Below, piece by piece: positions 36,504-50,133 of a stretch of DNA of 64,000 nucleotides (within the stretch, counting starts at the first letter, position 1; the number at the start of each line of letters is the position of its first letter). A program made the position numbers and the translations under genes. The stretch covers positions 1 through 64,000 of the forward strand of contig JAPWHR010000008.1 in assembly GCA_027214345.1 (NCBI GenBank), read 5' to 3'. Origin of the DNA: Comamonadaceae bacterium G21597-S1 (GTDB lineage: Bacteria > Pseudomonadota > Gammaproteobacteria > Burkholderiales > Burkholderiaceae_C). The notes under the pieces are model-generated. The model saw nothing but the letters and a program-made list of their open reading frames with translations. It did no database searches and was not told the DNA's origin.

Positions 36504-37889
36504 ATGACGAAGACTATGAAGAACTCCTGCTTTCTGGCTTTGCTGCTTGCCATGCCGGTCATCGTGCTTGCCGCGCCCGCCGGCGAGGTCGAGTTCGCCA
36601 AGGGCGTGGGGGCGGCGCAGGCCGCTTCCGGTGTGCCGCGTATCCTGAGCCAGGGCGTGCCGATCCAGCCCGGCGATACCGTGACCATGGGGTCGAACAG
36701 TTTTGCGGTGCTCCGACTGACCGATGGCACGCGCATGACCCTGCGGCCGAACACGGCGATCCGCTTCGACGAATACGCCTACAAGGAACCGGACAAGCCG
36801 GACGGGTTCTTCACCAGCCTGTTCAAGGGCGGGGTGCGCATGGTCACCGGCCTGATCGCCAAGACCTCGCCGACGGCGGCGCGGCTGACCACGCCGACGG
36901 CGACCGTGGGCATCCGCGGCACCGATTTCGATGCCCGCATCTGCGGCACCGACTGCGCCACCGATGCAGGCCGTATCGCCCAGCCCTCCGGGCCGGCCAA
37001 CGTGGCGGCCAGTGCGCGGGTGGCTGCACTGCTCGGGCCGCTGTCGGCCGTGGCGCCCGGCGGCGAACGGCGCAACGTCATCGAAGGCGGGCCGGTCTAC
37101 CCGGGCGAGATCCTCGAGACATCGAGCAACGGGCATGCCGTGCTGGTGTTCCGGGACAACACCAAGGTCACGGTGCAGCCCCGTACCCAGTTCAGGGTCG
37201 AGAACTTCGTCTACAACCGCGAGAGTCCGAGCGACGGATCCGTGATCTTCAACCTGTTGCGCGGCGGCATGCGGGTACTGACCGGCCTGGTAGGGCGCTC
37301 GCGACCGCAGGCCGTGCGCATGACGACGCCGACCGCGACCGTGGGCATTCGCGGCACCGGCGTCGATATCGTCAGCGATCCGGACAGCTGCGCCGTGCCC
37401 GGAGGCGCCGCGGGCTGCACCATGGTGGCGACCTGGGACGGCGAGGGGGTGCTCAACCCGGGTACGGCCAACGAATTCCCGGTACCCACCGGCGTGTTCG
37501 CGATACAGGACAGCACCACGTCCGCGCCGCGAACCCTGCCCACGCCGCCACCGGTCCTGATCAACATTCCCACGCCGCGTCCCGATACCGTGCCTGCGAG
37601 CGCCGAGCAGTTGTTCAGCGCCAACGAGATCAACGAGGCCGACGTCGGCCTGTTCGTGTTCTCGCGGGACGGCCACCTGTCGCTGACCAGTGGCGAGAAG
37701 ACCATCGACATCGCCCGCGGCGAAACCGGCTTCCTCAATGCCGACGGCACGCAGCTGGTGCGCGCGGTGGTCACGCCGAACTTCCTGGAGTTCGACTTCA
37801 TTCCGCGGCCGGATCGCCTCAATCCGAATGCGGCGCGCCTGCTCGACCTTGCCGGCGCGTTCCGCGTCCGGGCCCAGGTCTGCCGATAG
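36504..37889 (+). CDS. Secreted/periplasmic protein with two FecR domains
   Basis: A 461-residue protein with an N-terminal signal peptide (NSCFLALLLAMPVIVLAAPA, about residues 7-26) and no other membrane helix, so it is periplasmic or exported. It holds two copies of a FecR-like domain. One (about 45-160) has GDTVTMGSNSFAVLRLTDGT and TPTATVGIRGTDFD; the other (about 195-300) has GEILETSSNGHAVLVFRDNT and TPTATVGIRGTGVD. The twin TPTATVGIRGT blocks show an internal duplication. It is not the sigma-factor regulator FecR, since there is no cytoplasmic anti-sigma segment and no sigma gene. It sits 12 bases after tpsA and 16 bases before tpsB, hence probably assists or modifies secretion (inference). 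Its own ribosome site is poor, suggesting coupling to tpsA. Confidence 0.85.
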   Translation: MTKTMKNSCFLALLLAMPVIVLAAPAGEVEFAKGVGAAQAASGVPRILSQGVPIQPGDTVTMGSNSFAVLRLTDGTRMTLRPNTAIRFDEYAYKEPDKPDGFFTSLFKGGVRMVTGLIAKTSPTAARLTTPTATVGIRGTDFDARICGTDCATDAGRIAQPSGPANVAASARVAALLGPLSAVAPGGERRNVIEGGPVYPGEILETSSNGHAVLVFRDNTKVTVQPRTQFRVENFVYNRESPSDGSVIFNLLRGGMRVLTGLVGRSRPQAVRMTTPTATVGIRGTGVDIVSDPDSCAVPGGAAGCTMVATWDGEGVLNPGTANEFPVPTGVFAIQDSTTSAPRTLPTPPPVLINIPTPRPDTVPASAEQLFSANEINEADVGLFVFSRDGHLSLTSGEKTIDIARGETGFLNADGTQLVRAVVTPNFLEFDFIPRPDRLNPNAARLLDLAGAFRVRAQVCR

Positions 37890-37905
37890 AACCGGGAAAT
37901 CCTAC

Positions 37906-39477
37906 ATGCAGATGCACAAGAAACACATTGCCCTCGCTACCCTGTCGTTGGCCGCGATCGCGCATCCGGTCCATGCCCAGATCAGTTCGCCGCCACCCGC
38001 CGAGGCCAGCTTCACCGTCAGCGGTTATGCGGTCGAAGGCGACAATCCGCTGGGCGAGGCGCAGACGCAGGCCGCCCTGGCGCCTTTTGTCGGCAAGCAT
38101 GAGGGCATCGAACGCCTGCAGCAGGCGGCCACGGCCCTGGAGACCTTGTTGCGCCAGAACGGTTACGGCTTTTACCGCGTGGTATTGCCGCCGCAGGACA
38201 TCGGCGGCGTGATCCGCCTGCAGATGTTCCGGTTCACCGTGGGTACGGTCGAGATCAAGGGCAACCAGTTCTTCTCGAACGACAACATCATGCGCAGCCT
38301 GCCGCAGTTGGCAAACGGATCGTCGCCCAATACGAATGCACTGGCGCGCGACCTGGCGCTGGCCAACGAAAACCCGAGCAAGCGGGTCAACGTGACCTTC
38401 CGCCAGGGGCAACTGGACGACACCGTGGATGCGAGTATCGACGTGAAGGACTCGCGCACCGTCAGCGCCTTCGTGCTGCTCAACAACACCGGAACCGCGC
38501 AGACCGGCAACGGCCGCCTCACACTGGGCGCCTCGCACGCCAACCTGTTCGACAAGGATCACCAGGCGACCTTCACCTACACCACGTCGCCGACCGAGCC
38601 GGGCCGGGTCCACCAGTGGGGTGGTTATTACCGAGCGCCGCTGTACGACCACGGCGCCATGGTGTCGGGCTACTACACGACGTCCAGCGTGTCCTCCGGC
38701 GTGGTCGCCAATACCATCAACGTGACCGGGCGCGGCGATTTCGCCGGCATTGCGGTGAGTTATTACCTGGCGCCCAAGGGCGACTACCGCTCGTACCTGA
38801 CCCTGGGACTGGACGACAAGCATTTCCGCAACGACAAGATCACCACGCTGGGCGGCGCGGCGTTGTTTCCGAACTACCGTACCCGGCCGCTGACGTTGTC
38901 GTACACCGGGCGGTTCCAGAAGCAGTGGGGTCAGTGGGGCTACAACCTGGAATATGCGCACAACCTCTCGAGCGGAGGCGGCAACGACAACGCGGCCTAT
39001 GGGGCCAACCGCGCAGGTGCGACGACCAGCTGGAACGCCTTGCGTTACGGTTTCGATGTCGCCTTCCCGTTGCCCGCGCAGTGGCTGTTCATGGCCCGGC
39101 TGCGGGGGCAGGACAGCGGCGATGCGCTGGTGCCGGGCGAGCAGTTCGGCATCGGCGGCGCCTTGTCCTTGCGCGGCCTGCCCGAACGGGTGTTGTCCGG
39201 CGACTCCGGGCATTGGGGCAATCTCGAGTTCTGGACGCCGGCGTTGGCCGAGAACCTGCGCATGCTGGTGTTCTACGACTTCGGCCGAATCCGCCGCCAC
39301 AACGATGCCACCTTGCCGTCGGCGTCGGTCAGCTCGTTCGGCCTTGGCGTGCGCTGGAGCATGGGCAAGCAGCTATCGGCCAGCCTGGACCTGGGCCACG
39401 TGCTCAGCGGGCGCAGCAAGCTGCCGGCCGGCACCTCGCGCGACCGGGCGCACCTGAACGTCAGCTACCAGTTCTGA
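37906..39477 (+). CDS. TpsB outer-membrane transporter (ShlB/FhaC/HecB family)
   Basis: A 523-residue outer-membrane protein that should secrete the TpsA encoded two genes upstream. A signal peptide (IALATLSLAAIAHPVHA, cut near residue 25) is followed by two POTRA-like domains. The first (about 35-105) has FTVSGYAVEGDNPL; the second (about 110-185) has FTVGTVEIKGNQFFSNDNIM. A beta-barrel then ends in the C-terminal Phe expected for BAM-assembled proteins (NVSYQF). The family's loop-6 VRGY motif is represented by LSLRGLPERV, which keeps the Arg-Gly but not the aromatic residue. The last 17 bases overlap the convergent gene on the minus strand. Confidence 0.9.
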   Translation: MQMHKKHIALATLSLAAIAHPVHAQISSPPPAEASFTVSGYAVEGDNPLGEAQTQAALAPFVGKHEGIERLQQAATALETLLRQNGYGFYRVVLPPQDIGGVIRLQMFRFTVGTVEIKGNQFFSNDNIMRSLPQLANGSSPNTNALARDLALANENPSKRVNVTFRQGQLDDTVDASIDVKDSRTVSAFVLLNNTGTAQTGNGRLTLGASHANLFDKDHQATFTYTTSPTEPGRVHQWGGYYRAPLYDHGAMVSGYYTTSSVSSGVVANTINVTGRGDFAGIAVSYYLAPKGDYRSYLTLGLDDKHFRNDKITTLGGAALFPNYRTRPLTLSYTGRFQKQWGQWGYNLEYAHNLSSGGGNDNAAYGANRAGATTSWNALRYGFDVAFPLPAQWLFMARLRGQDSGDALVPGEQFGIGGALSLRGLPERVLSGDSGHWGNLEFWTPALAENLRMLVFYDFGRIRRHNDATLPSASVSSFGLGVRWSMGKQLSASLDLGHVLSGRSKLPAGTSRDRAHLNVSYQF

Positions 39478-39994
39478 GCCGCGGCGCATCGGCCGTTGCC
39501 GCCTGCGGTGGCGGCAGTGCCAGCCCGGCATCGAGCACGACCTGCACGCATTCCTTGAGGTGCTGCTCGCCCAGGTAACGTACGGCGGAATAACCGACCA
39601 CCGCGGCCACGGCCTGCCCGGCCAGTGGCACGTATTTGGCGGCCTGCTTGGCCGTCAGCCGCACACCGACGACCTGGGCCGCGCGCAGGATGAGTTCGCG
39701 CGTGATGGTCTTGCCGACCAGCAGCGAACCCACGCCGTTGATCGCTTTTTGCAGGTGTTCGCGCTTGCGCGGGCCGAGCTGCTGGATCTGCGCCGGCGTC
39801 AGGCCAAAACGGGCATTGATCTGCGGCACCAGCTTGGACAACATCGCGGCATCGACCGCCCAGTCCAGGCCGGGAATCGGCACCGAGCTGGCGGCGGCAG
39901 ACACCAGCGAGCGGCGATGCAGCAGCTTGCGGCAGTCCAGCACCGCCGTCGTGAGCGCGGCGTTGCCTTTGGCGAGATCAAGGGCGGTCGGCAT
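39461..39994 (-). CDS. Conserved small membrane-associated protein of unknown function
   Basis: A 177-residue protein of a type I recognise as common in Burkholderiales but without known function. It begins with a DCRKLLHRRSLVSAAASSVPIPGLDWAVDAA segment (about 20-50, a possible amphipathic or membrane-inserting helix). Then comes a charged middle (GPRKREHLQKAINGVGSLLV) and a Gly/Ala hairpin (KYVPLAGQAVAAVVGYSAVRYLG, about 125-147), loosely recalling DUF697-like sequences. The ATG at 39994 follows a non-conserved open stretch. Its 3' end overlaps tpsB by 17 bases in opposite orientation, and it is divergent from smc. Confidence 0.7.
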   Translation of the reverse strand: MPTALDLAKGNAALTTAVLDCRKLLHRRSLVSAAASSVPIPGLDWAVDAAMLSKLVPQINARFGLTPAQIQQLGPRKREHLQKAINGVGSLLVGKTITRELILRAAQVVGVRLTAKQAAKYVPLAGQAVAAVVGYSAVRYLGEQHLKECVQVVLDAGLALPPPQAATADAPRLRTGS

Positions 39995-40209
39995 GGGGTT
40001 CGGTACGGTGTCGGCCTCAATATAGCGCGGATCGGATTGCCCCGGCCCGATGCGGGCCGATCGCGCGCCAGCCGGATCCGGCCCGGCGGCGGCAGCGGTC
40101 CGACACGGTATCATCCGAACATCCTGCCGCGGCCCGTCCGTGGGAGCGGGGCCATGCCCTACCGGTTTCGTTTTCCAATCCCGTCGTGAACCACCAGCAG
40201 TAGTCGTCC

Positions 40210-43200
40210 GTGCGCCTCAATTCGATCAAGTTATCGGGTTTCAAGTCCTTCGCCGAACCCACCCATTTTCAGCTGCCCGGGCAACTGGTGGGGGTCGTGG
40301 GGCCGAACGGCTGCGGCAAGTCCAACATCATGGACGCCGTGCGCTGGGTGCTGGGCGAGAGCCGCGCCAGCGAACTGCGCGGCGAGTCGATGCAGGACGT
40401 GATCTTCAACGGCACCACGACGCGCAAGCCGGCCAGCCGCTCCAGCGTCGAGCTGATCTTCGAGAACGCCGATCACCGCGCCGGCGGCCAGTGGGGCCAG
40501 TTCGCGGAGATCGCGGTCAAGCGGGTGCTGACGCGCGACGGCACCAGCAGTTACTACATCAACAACCAGCCGGTGCGCCGGCGCGACGTGCAGGACGTGT
40601 TCCTGGGCACGGGCCTGGGTCCGCGCGCCTACGCCATCATCGGACAGGGCACGATCAGCCGCATCATCGAGTCCAAGCCGGAAGAGTTGCGCCTGTTCCT
40701 GGAGGAGGCGGCCGGCGTCTCGAAATACAAGGAGCGCCGGCGCGAGACCGAGCATCGGTTGCACGACACGCGCGAGAACCTGACCCGGGTCGAAGACATC
40801 CTGCGCGAGCTCGGCAGCAATCTCGACAAGCTCGAGAAGCAGGCCGAGGTGGCGCAGAAATACAATGCCTTGCAATCCGACATCACGCGTCGGCAGCAGC
40901 AGTTGTGGCTGCTCAAGCTGACCGAGGCGCAGACCGACCAGGAGCGTATCCACCGCGACGTGCAGGGCGCGGTCAATGCCATGGAGAGCCAGGTCGCCGA
41001 CCTGCGCCAGATCGAAGCCAGCCTGGAGACGGTGCGCCAGGCGCATTACGCAGCCGGCGACCAGGTCAACCAGGCCCAGGGGCGCTTGTACGAAGCGAGC
41101 ACCGAGGTCGGACGACTCGAGGCCGAGATCCGTTTCGTCGTCGAAGGCCGCCAGCGCGCCGAGCAGCGCCTGGCCACGCTCAAGGAGCAGGCGGCCCAGT
41201 GGGCCCAGCGCCGCGGCGACGCGGAGCAGGAGATCCAGACGCTGGTGCAGAACGCGCAGCAGGCCGAGGAAGAAAGCACGGTGCTGGCCGCGCTGGTCGA
41301 GGACCAGGCCCAGCAGCAGCCGCAGTTGCAGGAGGCACTGCGTTCGGCCCAGGCCCAGGCCAGTGAACAACGCGCGCTGGTCGGGCAGGTGCAGCAGCAG
41401 ATCCAGGTGCTGGCGGCCGAGCAACGCAGCGTGCAGGAACAGTCACGCCAGCAGGAAACCCGGCGTGAGCGGCTCGACGCCGACCAGCGCGCCTTGCAGG
41501 CGCCGGACGAACAGCAGCTGGCCGAACTCGAGTCGCAATGGGAGCAGGCCAAGGAGGCGGTCGCCATGGCCGAGGCGCGCCTGCAGGAACTGCAGGAGGC
41601 ATTGCCAACGCTGGAGCAGACCCGGCGCGACCACCAGCAGGCCGTCAATACCGAGGCCTCGCGCCAGGCCGCGCTGAACGCCCGCATGGAGGCGCTCAAG
41701 GCCTTGCAGGAGAAGGTCCGCACCGACGGCAAGTTGCAGCCCTGGTTGCAGAAACACGGACTGGAATCGCTGGCCGGCCTGTGGAGCCGCATCCATGTGC
41801 AGCAGGGCTGGGAGAACGCGCTCGAGGCGGCACTGCGCGAGCGCATGGGGGCACTCGAGGTGTCGCGGCTCGAGACGGTACGGGCCTTTGCCGCAGAGCC
41901 ACCGCCGGCCAAGCTGGTGTTCTTCAGCCTGCCCGAGGCGGCCGCACCGGCGCCGGCGGCAACGCTGCCGCGCCTGGCCGACCTGCTGCAGCTCAACGAT
42001 GCCGGGATGGCTGCGTTGTTGCGCGGCTGGCTGCACGGCAGTTACACCGCGTCCAGCCTGGAAGAGGCGATGGCCGCACGGGCCAGCCTGCAACCCGGCG
42101 AAACCGTTTATGTCCGGGACGGCCATGCGGTCAGCGCCCACAGCGTGACCTTCTACGCGCCGGATTCCGAGCAGGCCGGCATGCTGGCCCGGGCCCAGGA
42201 GATCGAGAACCTGGAGAAACAATCGCGCGCCCAGGCCCTGATCTGCGAGCAGAGCCGGCACGACCTGGCACGCAGCGAGGCGGCGCTGGCCGAGGCCTCG
42301 AGCAGCCTGGCCCAGCTGCGCCGCGATGCGGCCGCGCACCAGAGCCAGTCCCACGCGCTGCAGGTCGAGACCCTGCGGGTACGCCAGCAGGCCGAGCAGG
42401 TGCGGGCTCGGGGCACCCAACTGGCCGGCGAGCTGGCCGAAATCGACGCCCTGCTCGAAGACCTGCAGGAACGCCGCGTGACGGCCGAGGCCCGGTTCGA
42501 GGAACTCGACATGCAGCTGGCCGATGCGCAGGAGCGCCAGACCCAGGTGGACGACCGGGTGATCCAGGCCGAACGCGCGCTGGCCGAAAGCCGCGAGCAG
42601 CAGCGCAGCGTCGAGCGCCAGGCGCAGGAGGCCGAGTTCGCGCTGCGCAGCCTGCGCGCGCGACAGTCCGAGCTCGAACGCGCCATCACGACCGCCAGCC
42701 AGCAGGCGACCGCGATCGAACTGGAGCAGTCCAGCGCCGCGCAGGACCTGGCCCGCCTGAGCGACGCGGCGGCGCAGGCCGGTCTGCACAGCGCGCTGGA
42801 GGTCAAGCTCGAGCGCGAGAAGGAGCTCGGCGCCAGGCGCAGCGAATACGACGACCTGACCGCCCAGCTGCGGGCCAGCGACGAACGCCGCCTCGGACTC
42901 GAACGTGCGCTCGACCCGATGCGTCAACGCATCACCGACCTGCAGCTCAAGGAGCAGGCGGCCCGGCTCGGTTCGGAGCAATACCAGCAACTGCTCGACG
43001 ACGCCCATGCCGACATCGAGGCCTTGCGCGCCTCGATCGCCCAGGACAGCGTCCGGCTGGCCGGACTGCAGCAGTCCATCGACCGCTTGGGCGCCGAGGT
43101 GACGGCCCTGGGTGCCGTCAATCTTGCCGCGCTCGACGAGCTGACCTCGGCGCGCGAACGCAAGCAGTTCCTTGATGCCCAGTCGGCCGATCTGCAGGAG

Positions 43201-43725
43201 GCGATGACGACGCTGGAGGACGCGATCCGCAAGATCGACGCCGAGACGCGCGAGCTGCTCTCGGGCACCTTCAACACCGTCAACGAGCATTTCGGCCGCA
43301 TGTTCCCCGAGTTGTTCGGTGGCGGCAATGCCCGGCTGGTGATCACCGGCGAGGAGATCCTGGACTCCGGCGTCCAGGTCATCGCCCAGCCCCCGGGCAA
43401 GAAGAACCAGACGATCCACCTGCTGTCGGGTGGCGAGAAGGCGCTGACGGCCATCGCCCTGGTGTTTGCGATCTTCCAGCTCAATCCGGCTCCGTTCTGC
43501 CTGCTCGACGAGGTCGATGCGCCGCTGGACGACGCCAATACCGAGCGTTACGCCAAGCTGGTCACCAGCATGAGCCAGGAGACGCAGTTCCTGTTCATCA
43601 GCCACAACAAGATCGCGATGGAAATGGCAAAACAACTGATCGGTGTGACCATGCAGGAGCAGGGCGTGTCGCGCATCGTCGCGGTCGACATGGACGCGGC
43701 TCTCGACATGGCCGAGGCCGCCTGA
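40210..43725 (+). CDS. smc: Chromosome segregation protein SMC
   Basis: A 1171-residue ATPase that forms the core of the bacterial condensin with ScpA/ScpB. The N-terminal head has Walker A GPNGCGKSN (near 33). Long coiled coils (about 170-500 and 650-1000) flank a hinge (about 510-640, with QKHGLESLAGLWSRIHVQQG). The C-terminal head has the ABC signature LLSGGEKALTAIAL (near 1073) and Walker B FCLLDEVDAPLDDAN (near 1097). It starts at a GTG (RLNSIKLSGFKSFAEPTHF), the usual Burkholderiales start. zipA and ligA follow in the order typical of this group. Confidence 0.97.
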   Translation: MRLNSIKLSGFKSFAEPTHFQLPGQLVGVVGPNGCGKSNIMDAVRWVLGESRASELRGESMQDVIFNGTTTRKPASRSSVELIFENADHRAGGQWGQFAEIAVKRVLTRDGTSSYYINNQPVRRRDVQDVFLGTGLGPRAYAIIGQGTISRIIESKPEELRLFLEEAAGVSKYKERRRETEHRLHDTRENLTRVEDILRELGSNLDKLEKQAEVAQKYNALQSDITRRQQQLWLLKLTEAQTDQERIHRDVQGAVNAMESQVADLRQIEASLETVRQAHYAAGDQVNQAQGRLYEASTEVGRLEAEIRFVVEGRQRAEQRLATLKEQAAQWAQRRGDAEQEIQTLVQNAQQAEEESTVLAALVEDQAQQQPQLQEALRSAQAQASEQRALVGQVQQQIQVLAAEQRSVQEQSRQQETRRERLDADQRALQAPDEQQLAELESQWEQAKEAVAMAEARLQELQEALPTLEQTRRDHQQAVNTEASRQAALNARMEALKALQEKVRTDGKLQPWLQKHGLESLAGLWSRIHVQQGWENALEAALRERMGALEVSRLETVRAFAAEPPPAKLVFFSLPEAAAPAPAATLPRLADLLQLNDAGMAALLRGWLHGSYTASSLEEAMAARASLQPGETVYVRDGHAVSAHSVTFYAPDSEQAGMLARAQEIENLEKQSRAQALICEQSRHDLARSEAALAEASSSLAQLRRDAAAHQSQSHALQVETLRVRQQAEQVRARGTQLAGELAEIDALLEDLQERRVTAEARFEELDMQLADAQERQTQVDDRVIQAERALAESREQQRSVERQAQEAEFALRSLRARQSELERAITTASQQATAIELEQSSAAQDLARLSDAAAQAGLHSALEVKLEREKELGARRSEYDDLTAQLRASDERRLGLERALDPMRQRITDLQLKEQAARLGSEQYQQLLDDAHADIEALRASIAQDSVRLAGLQQSIDRLGAEVTALGAVNLAALDELTSARERKQFLDAQSADLQEAMTTLEDAIRKIDAETRELLSGTFNTVNEHFGRMFPELFGGGNARLVITGEEILDSGVQVIAQPPGKKNQTIHLLSGGEKALTAIALVFAIFQLNPAPFCLLDEVDAPLDDANTERYAKLVTSMSQETQFLFISHNKIAMEMAKQLIGVTMQEQGVSRIVAVDMDAALDMAEAA

Positions 43726-43741
43726 CGCCATGGAGGGCGGC

Positions 43742-47439
<3,698 letters not shown>

Positions 47440-47468
47440 CGGCAGGGCGGCGCTACGCGACGGCCGCG

Positions 47469-50105
47469 TCAGGCCAGTGTCCGCAACAACTCCGTCTCGA
47501 CGGCAATCTGGTCGCGGTTGTACTGCAGCTGCGCCCCGTCGATCAGGAAGGTGTCGTCGACGCGTTCGCCCAGCGTGGCGATCTTTGCCAGTTGCAGGTT
47601 GATCTGGTGGCGCGCCAGCACGCGAGCCACCGCATACAACAAACCGACACGATCGCTGGCCGTGATGTTGAGCAGCCAGCGCTGGCCTTTCTCGTCCGGG
47701 CGCAGGGTGACCCGAGGCGTGATCGGGAAACTCCTGACCCGGCGCGACACCCGTCCCTTGCTGGGCTCGCGCAGCGGCGCCGTGTCGGCGATGGCCTGCG
47801 TCAGGCCGGACTCCACCATGCTGATCAGTTCCCGGTAATGCTCGGGCATGGCGGCCGTGACGACCTGGAAGGTGTCGAGCGCGAAACCGTTGCGCGCGGT
47901 GTGGATGCGCGCGTCCAGGATGCTGAAGCGGCTGCGGTCGAAATACCCGCAGATGCGCGCGAACAGGTCGGTCTTGTCGCGGGTGTAGACCAGGATCTGC
48001 AGGCCTTCGCCCACCGGCGAGCGGCGCGCGCGCACGACCGGCTTGTCCGAGCCGACATGGCGCGACAGGTGGCGCGTGTGCCAGGCGATGTCGGCCGCGT
48101 CGTGGCGCATGAAATATCCGACATCCAGCGTGTCCCACAGTTTCTTGTGCGCCTCGTGCGGCAAGGCATACAGCGCGATCGCCACCAGGGCCTCGCGCTT
48201 GCGCGCCTCGACCTCGGCCTGCGGGTCGGGGACCTCGCCGCCCAGGGCGCGGGCCGTGGCCTTGTACAGGTCCTCGAGCAGCTTGCCTTTCCACGCGTTC
48301 CAGACCTTCGGGGATGTGCCCCGGATGTCGGCCACGGTCAGCAGGTACAGCGCCGTCAGGCGACGCTCGGTGCCCACCTTGGCGGCAAACCGCATGATGA
48401 CGTCCGGATCGCTGAGGTCGGCCTTCTGGGCCGTGTGGCTCATCGTCAGGTGTTCGCGCACCAGGAACTCGATCATGCGGGCATCCTCGCCCGCGATGCC
48501 GTGCTGGCGGCAAAACTGGCGCACGCTGGTGGCGCCGAGCTTGGAATGGTCGCCGCCCCGGCCCTTGGCGATGTCGTGGAACAGCGCGGCCAGGTACAGG
48601 ATCCAGGGCTTGTCCCAGCCGGCGGCCAGTTGCGAACACAGCGGGTACTCGTGCGCATGCTCGACGATGAAGAAGCGCCGCATGTTGCGCAACACCATCA
48701 GGATGTGCTGGTCGACCGTGTAGACATGGAACAGGTCGTGCTGCATCTGGCCGACGATGCGCCGGAACACCCACAGGTAGCGCCCGAGCACCGAGGTCTG
48801 GTTCATCAGCCGCATCGCGTGCGTGAGGCCGTCGTGCTGCTTGATGATCTGCAGGAAGGTCTGGCGGTTGACCGGGTCGTTGCGGAACTTCGCGTCCATC
48901 ACCGCGCGGGCGTTATACAGGGCGCGCAGCGTGCGGCTCGACAGCCCCTTGGTCCCGTTGCTGGTCTGGTAGAGCAGGAAGGTCTGCAGGATCGCGTGCG
49001 GCTCGCGCACGTACAGGTCGTCGCTGACCACGTCGATCATGCCGGCCTTCTCGTTGAACCAGGCGTTGATCGGGCGCGGCTGGGCGGCCGACGGATACAG
49101 CCGCTCCTCCATGTTGAGCAGCACGATCTGGTTGAGCTGGGTGATCGCCTTGGCGGCCCAGTAATACCGCCGCATCAGCGCCTCGCTGGCACGTACGACC
49201 GTGATCTTGCGCGTGGACTTGACCGAGGTCTCCGACAGTTCGAGCGAGATCGGCGACGTATTGTTGGGCGGAGTGCGGTAACCGAAGGACTCGGCCACGG
49301 CGGTCTGCATGTCGAACACCAGGCGGTCTTCGCGCCGGTCGGCGATCAGGTGCAGCCGCATGCGAATCAGCCGCATCAGCGCCTCGTTGCGCTTGATCTG
49401 GCGGATCTCGAGCGGGGTTGCCAGTCCCGAGCGCGCCAGCTCGTCCCAGTTCTTGCCGAAACCGGCTGCCTTGGACATCCACAGCAGCATCTGCAGGTCG
49501 CGCAGGCCGCCGGGGGACTCCTTGCAGTTGGGTTCGAGCGCGTACGGCGTGTCCTCGTATTTGCTGTGGCGCTGGCGCATCTCCAGCGTCTTGGCGACGA
49601 AAAACGCCCTCGGGTCCATGGCGTCGCCCAGTCGCTCGCGCATCGTGGCATACAACCTGCGGTCGCCGACCACCAGCCGCGACTCCAGGATCGAAGTCTG
49701 GACGGTGACGTCCTTGTCGGCTTCGGCCAGGCATTGCGACACGGTGCGCACGCTCGAGCCGATCTCGAGTCCGGTGTCCCAGCAACTGCCGATGAAGGTC
49801 TCGATGCGCGACTGCAGGCTGTTGCCGTTCTCGGGCCGTTCGTCGTCAGGCAGCAACACCAGTACGTCGACATCGGAGTGCGGGAACAGCTTGGCACGGC
49901 CGAAACCACCGACCGCCACCAGGGCGCAGCGCCCGCGCATGCCCGCCTGCTCCCACAGGGTGCGCAAGGTCGCATCGGCCAGGTCGGACAACTGCGTCAG
50001 CGTCTTGCCGACTGCACGCGTCGACGCGGCGCTGGCGCGGATCGTCGCCAGCAGCGCGCGTTTCTTGGTACGGAAATCTTCGCGCAGTTCCTGTACCGCG
50101 CGCAT
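47469..50105 (-). CDS. glnD: Bifunctional uridylyltransferase/uridylyl-removing enzyme GlnD
   Basis: An 878-residue sensor of nitrogen status that adds or removes UMP on PII proteins according to glutamine. The N-terminal nucleotidyltransferase domain has [20 protein letters not shown] (about 66-85). The HD hydrolase domain has [20 protein letters not shown] (near 508). Two C-terminal ACT domains have [17 protein letters not shown] (about 703) and [18 protein letters not shown] (about 808). I start at the ATG 50105 because GGAGGAG stands 6-7 bases upstream. A TTG at 50150 would extend it by 15 residues into map. It is transcribed after map, 28 bases on. Confidence 0.95.
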   Translation of the reverse strand: MRAVQELREDFRTKKRALLATIRASAASTRAVGKTLTQLSDLADATLRTLWEQAGMRGRCALVAVGGFGRAKLFPHSDVDVLVLLPDDERPENGNSLQSRIETFIGSCWDTGLEIGSSVRTVSQCLAEADKDVTVQTSILESRLVVGDRRLYATMRERLGDAMDPRAFFVAKTLEMRQRHSKYEDTPYALEPNCKESPGGLRDLQMLLWMSKAAGFGKNWDELARSGLATPLEIRQIKRNEALMRLIRMRLHLIADRREDRLVFDMQTAVAESFGYRTPPNNTSPISLELSETSVKSTRKITVVRASEALMRRYYWAAKAITQLNQIVLLNMEERLYPSAAQPRPINAWFNEKAGMIDVVSDDLYVREPHAILQTFLLYQTSNGTKGLSSRTLRALYNARAVMDAKFRNDPVNRQTFLQIIKQHDGLTHAMRLMNQTSVLGRYLWVFRRIVGQMQHDLFHVYTVDQHILMVLRNMRRFFIVEHAHEYPLCSQLAAGWDKPWILYLAALFHDIAKGRGGDHSKLGATSVRQFCRQHGIAGEDARMIEFLVREHLTMSHTAQKADLSDPDVIMRFAAKVGTERRLTALYLLTVADIRGTSPKVWNAWKGKLLEDLYKATARALGGEVPDPQAEVEARKREALVAIALYALPHEAHKKLWDTLDVGYFMRHDAADIAWHTRHLSRHVGSDKPVVRARRSPVGEGLQILVYTRDKTDLFARICGYFDRSRFSILDARIHTARNGFALDTFQVVTAAMPEHYRELISMVESGLTQAIADTAPLREPSKGRVSRRVRSFPITPRVTLRPDEKGQRWLLNITASDRVGLLYAVARVLARHQINLQLAKIATLGERVDDTFLIDGAQLQYNRDQIAVETELLRTLA

Positions 50106-50133
50106 CGGAGACTCCTCCGTCTGCGCCGCTGTT

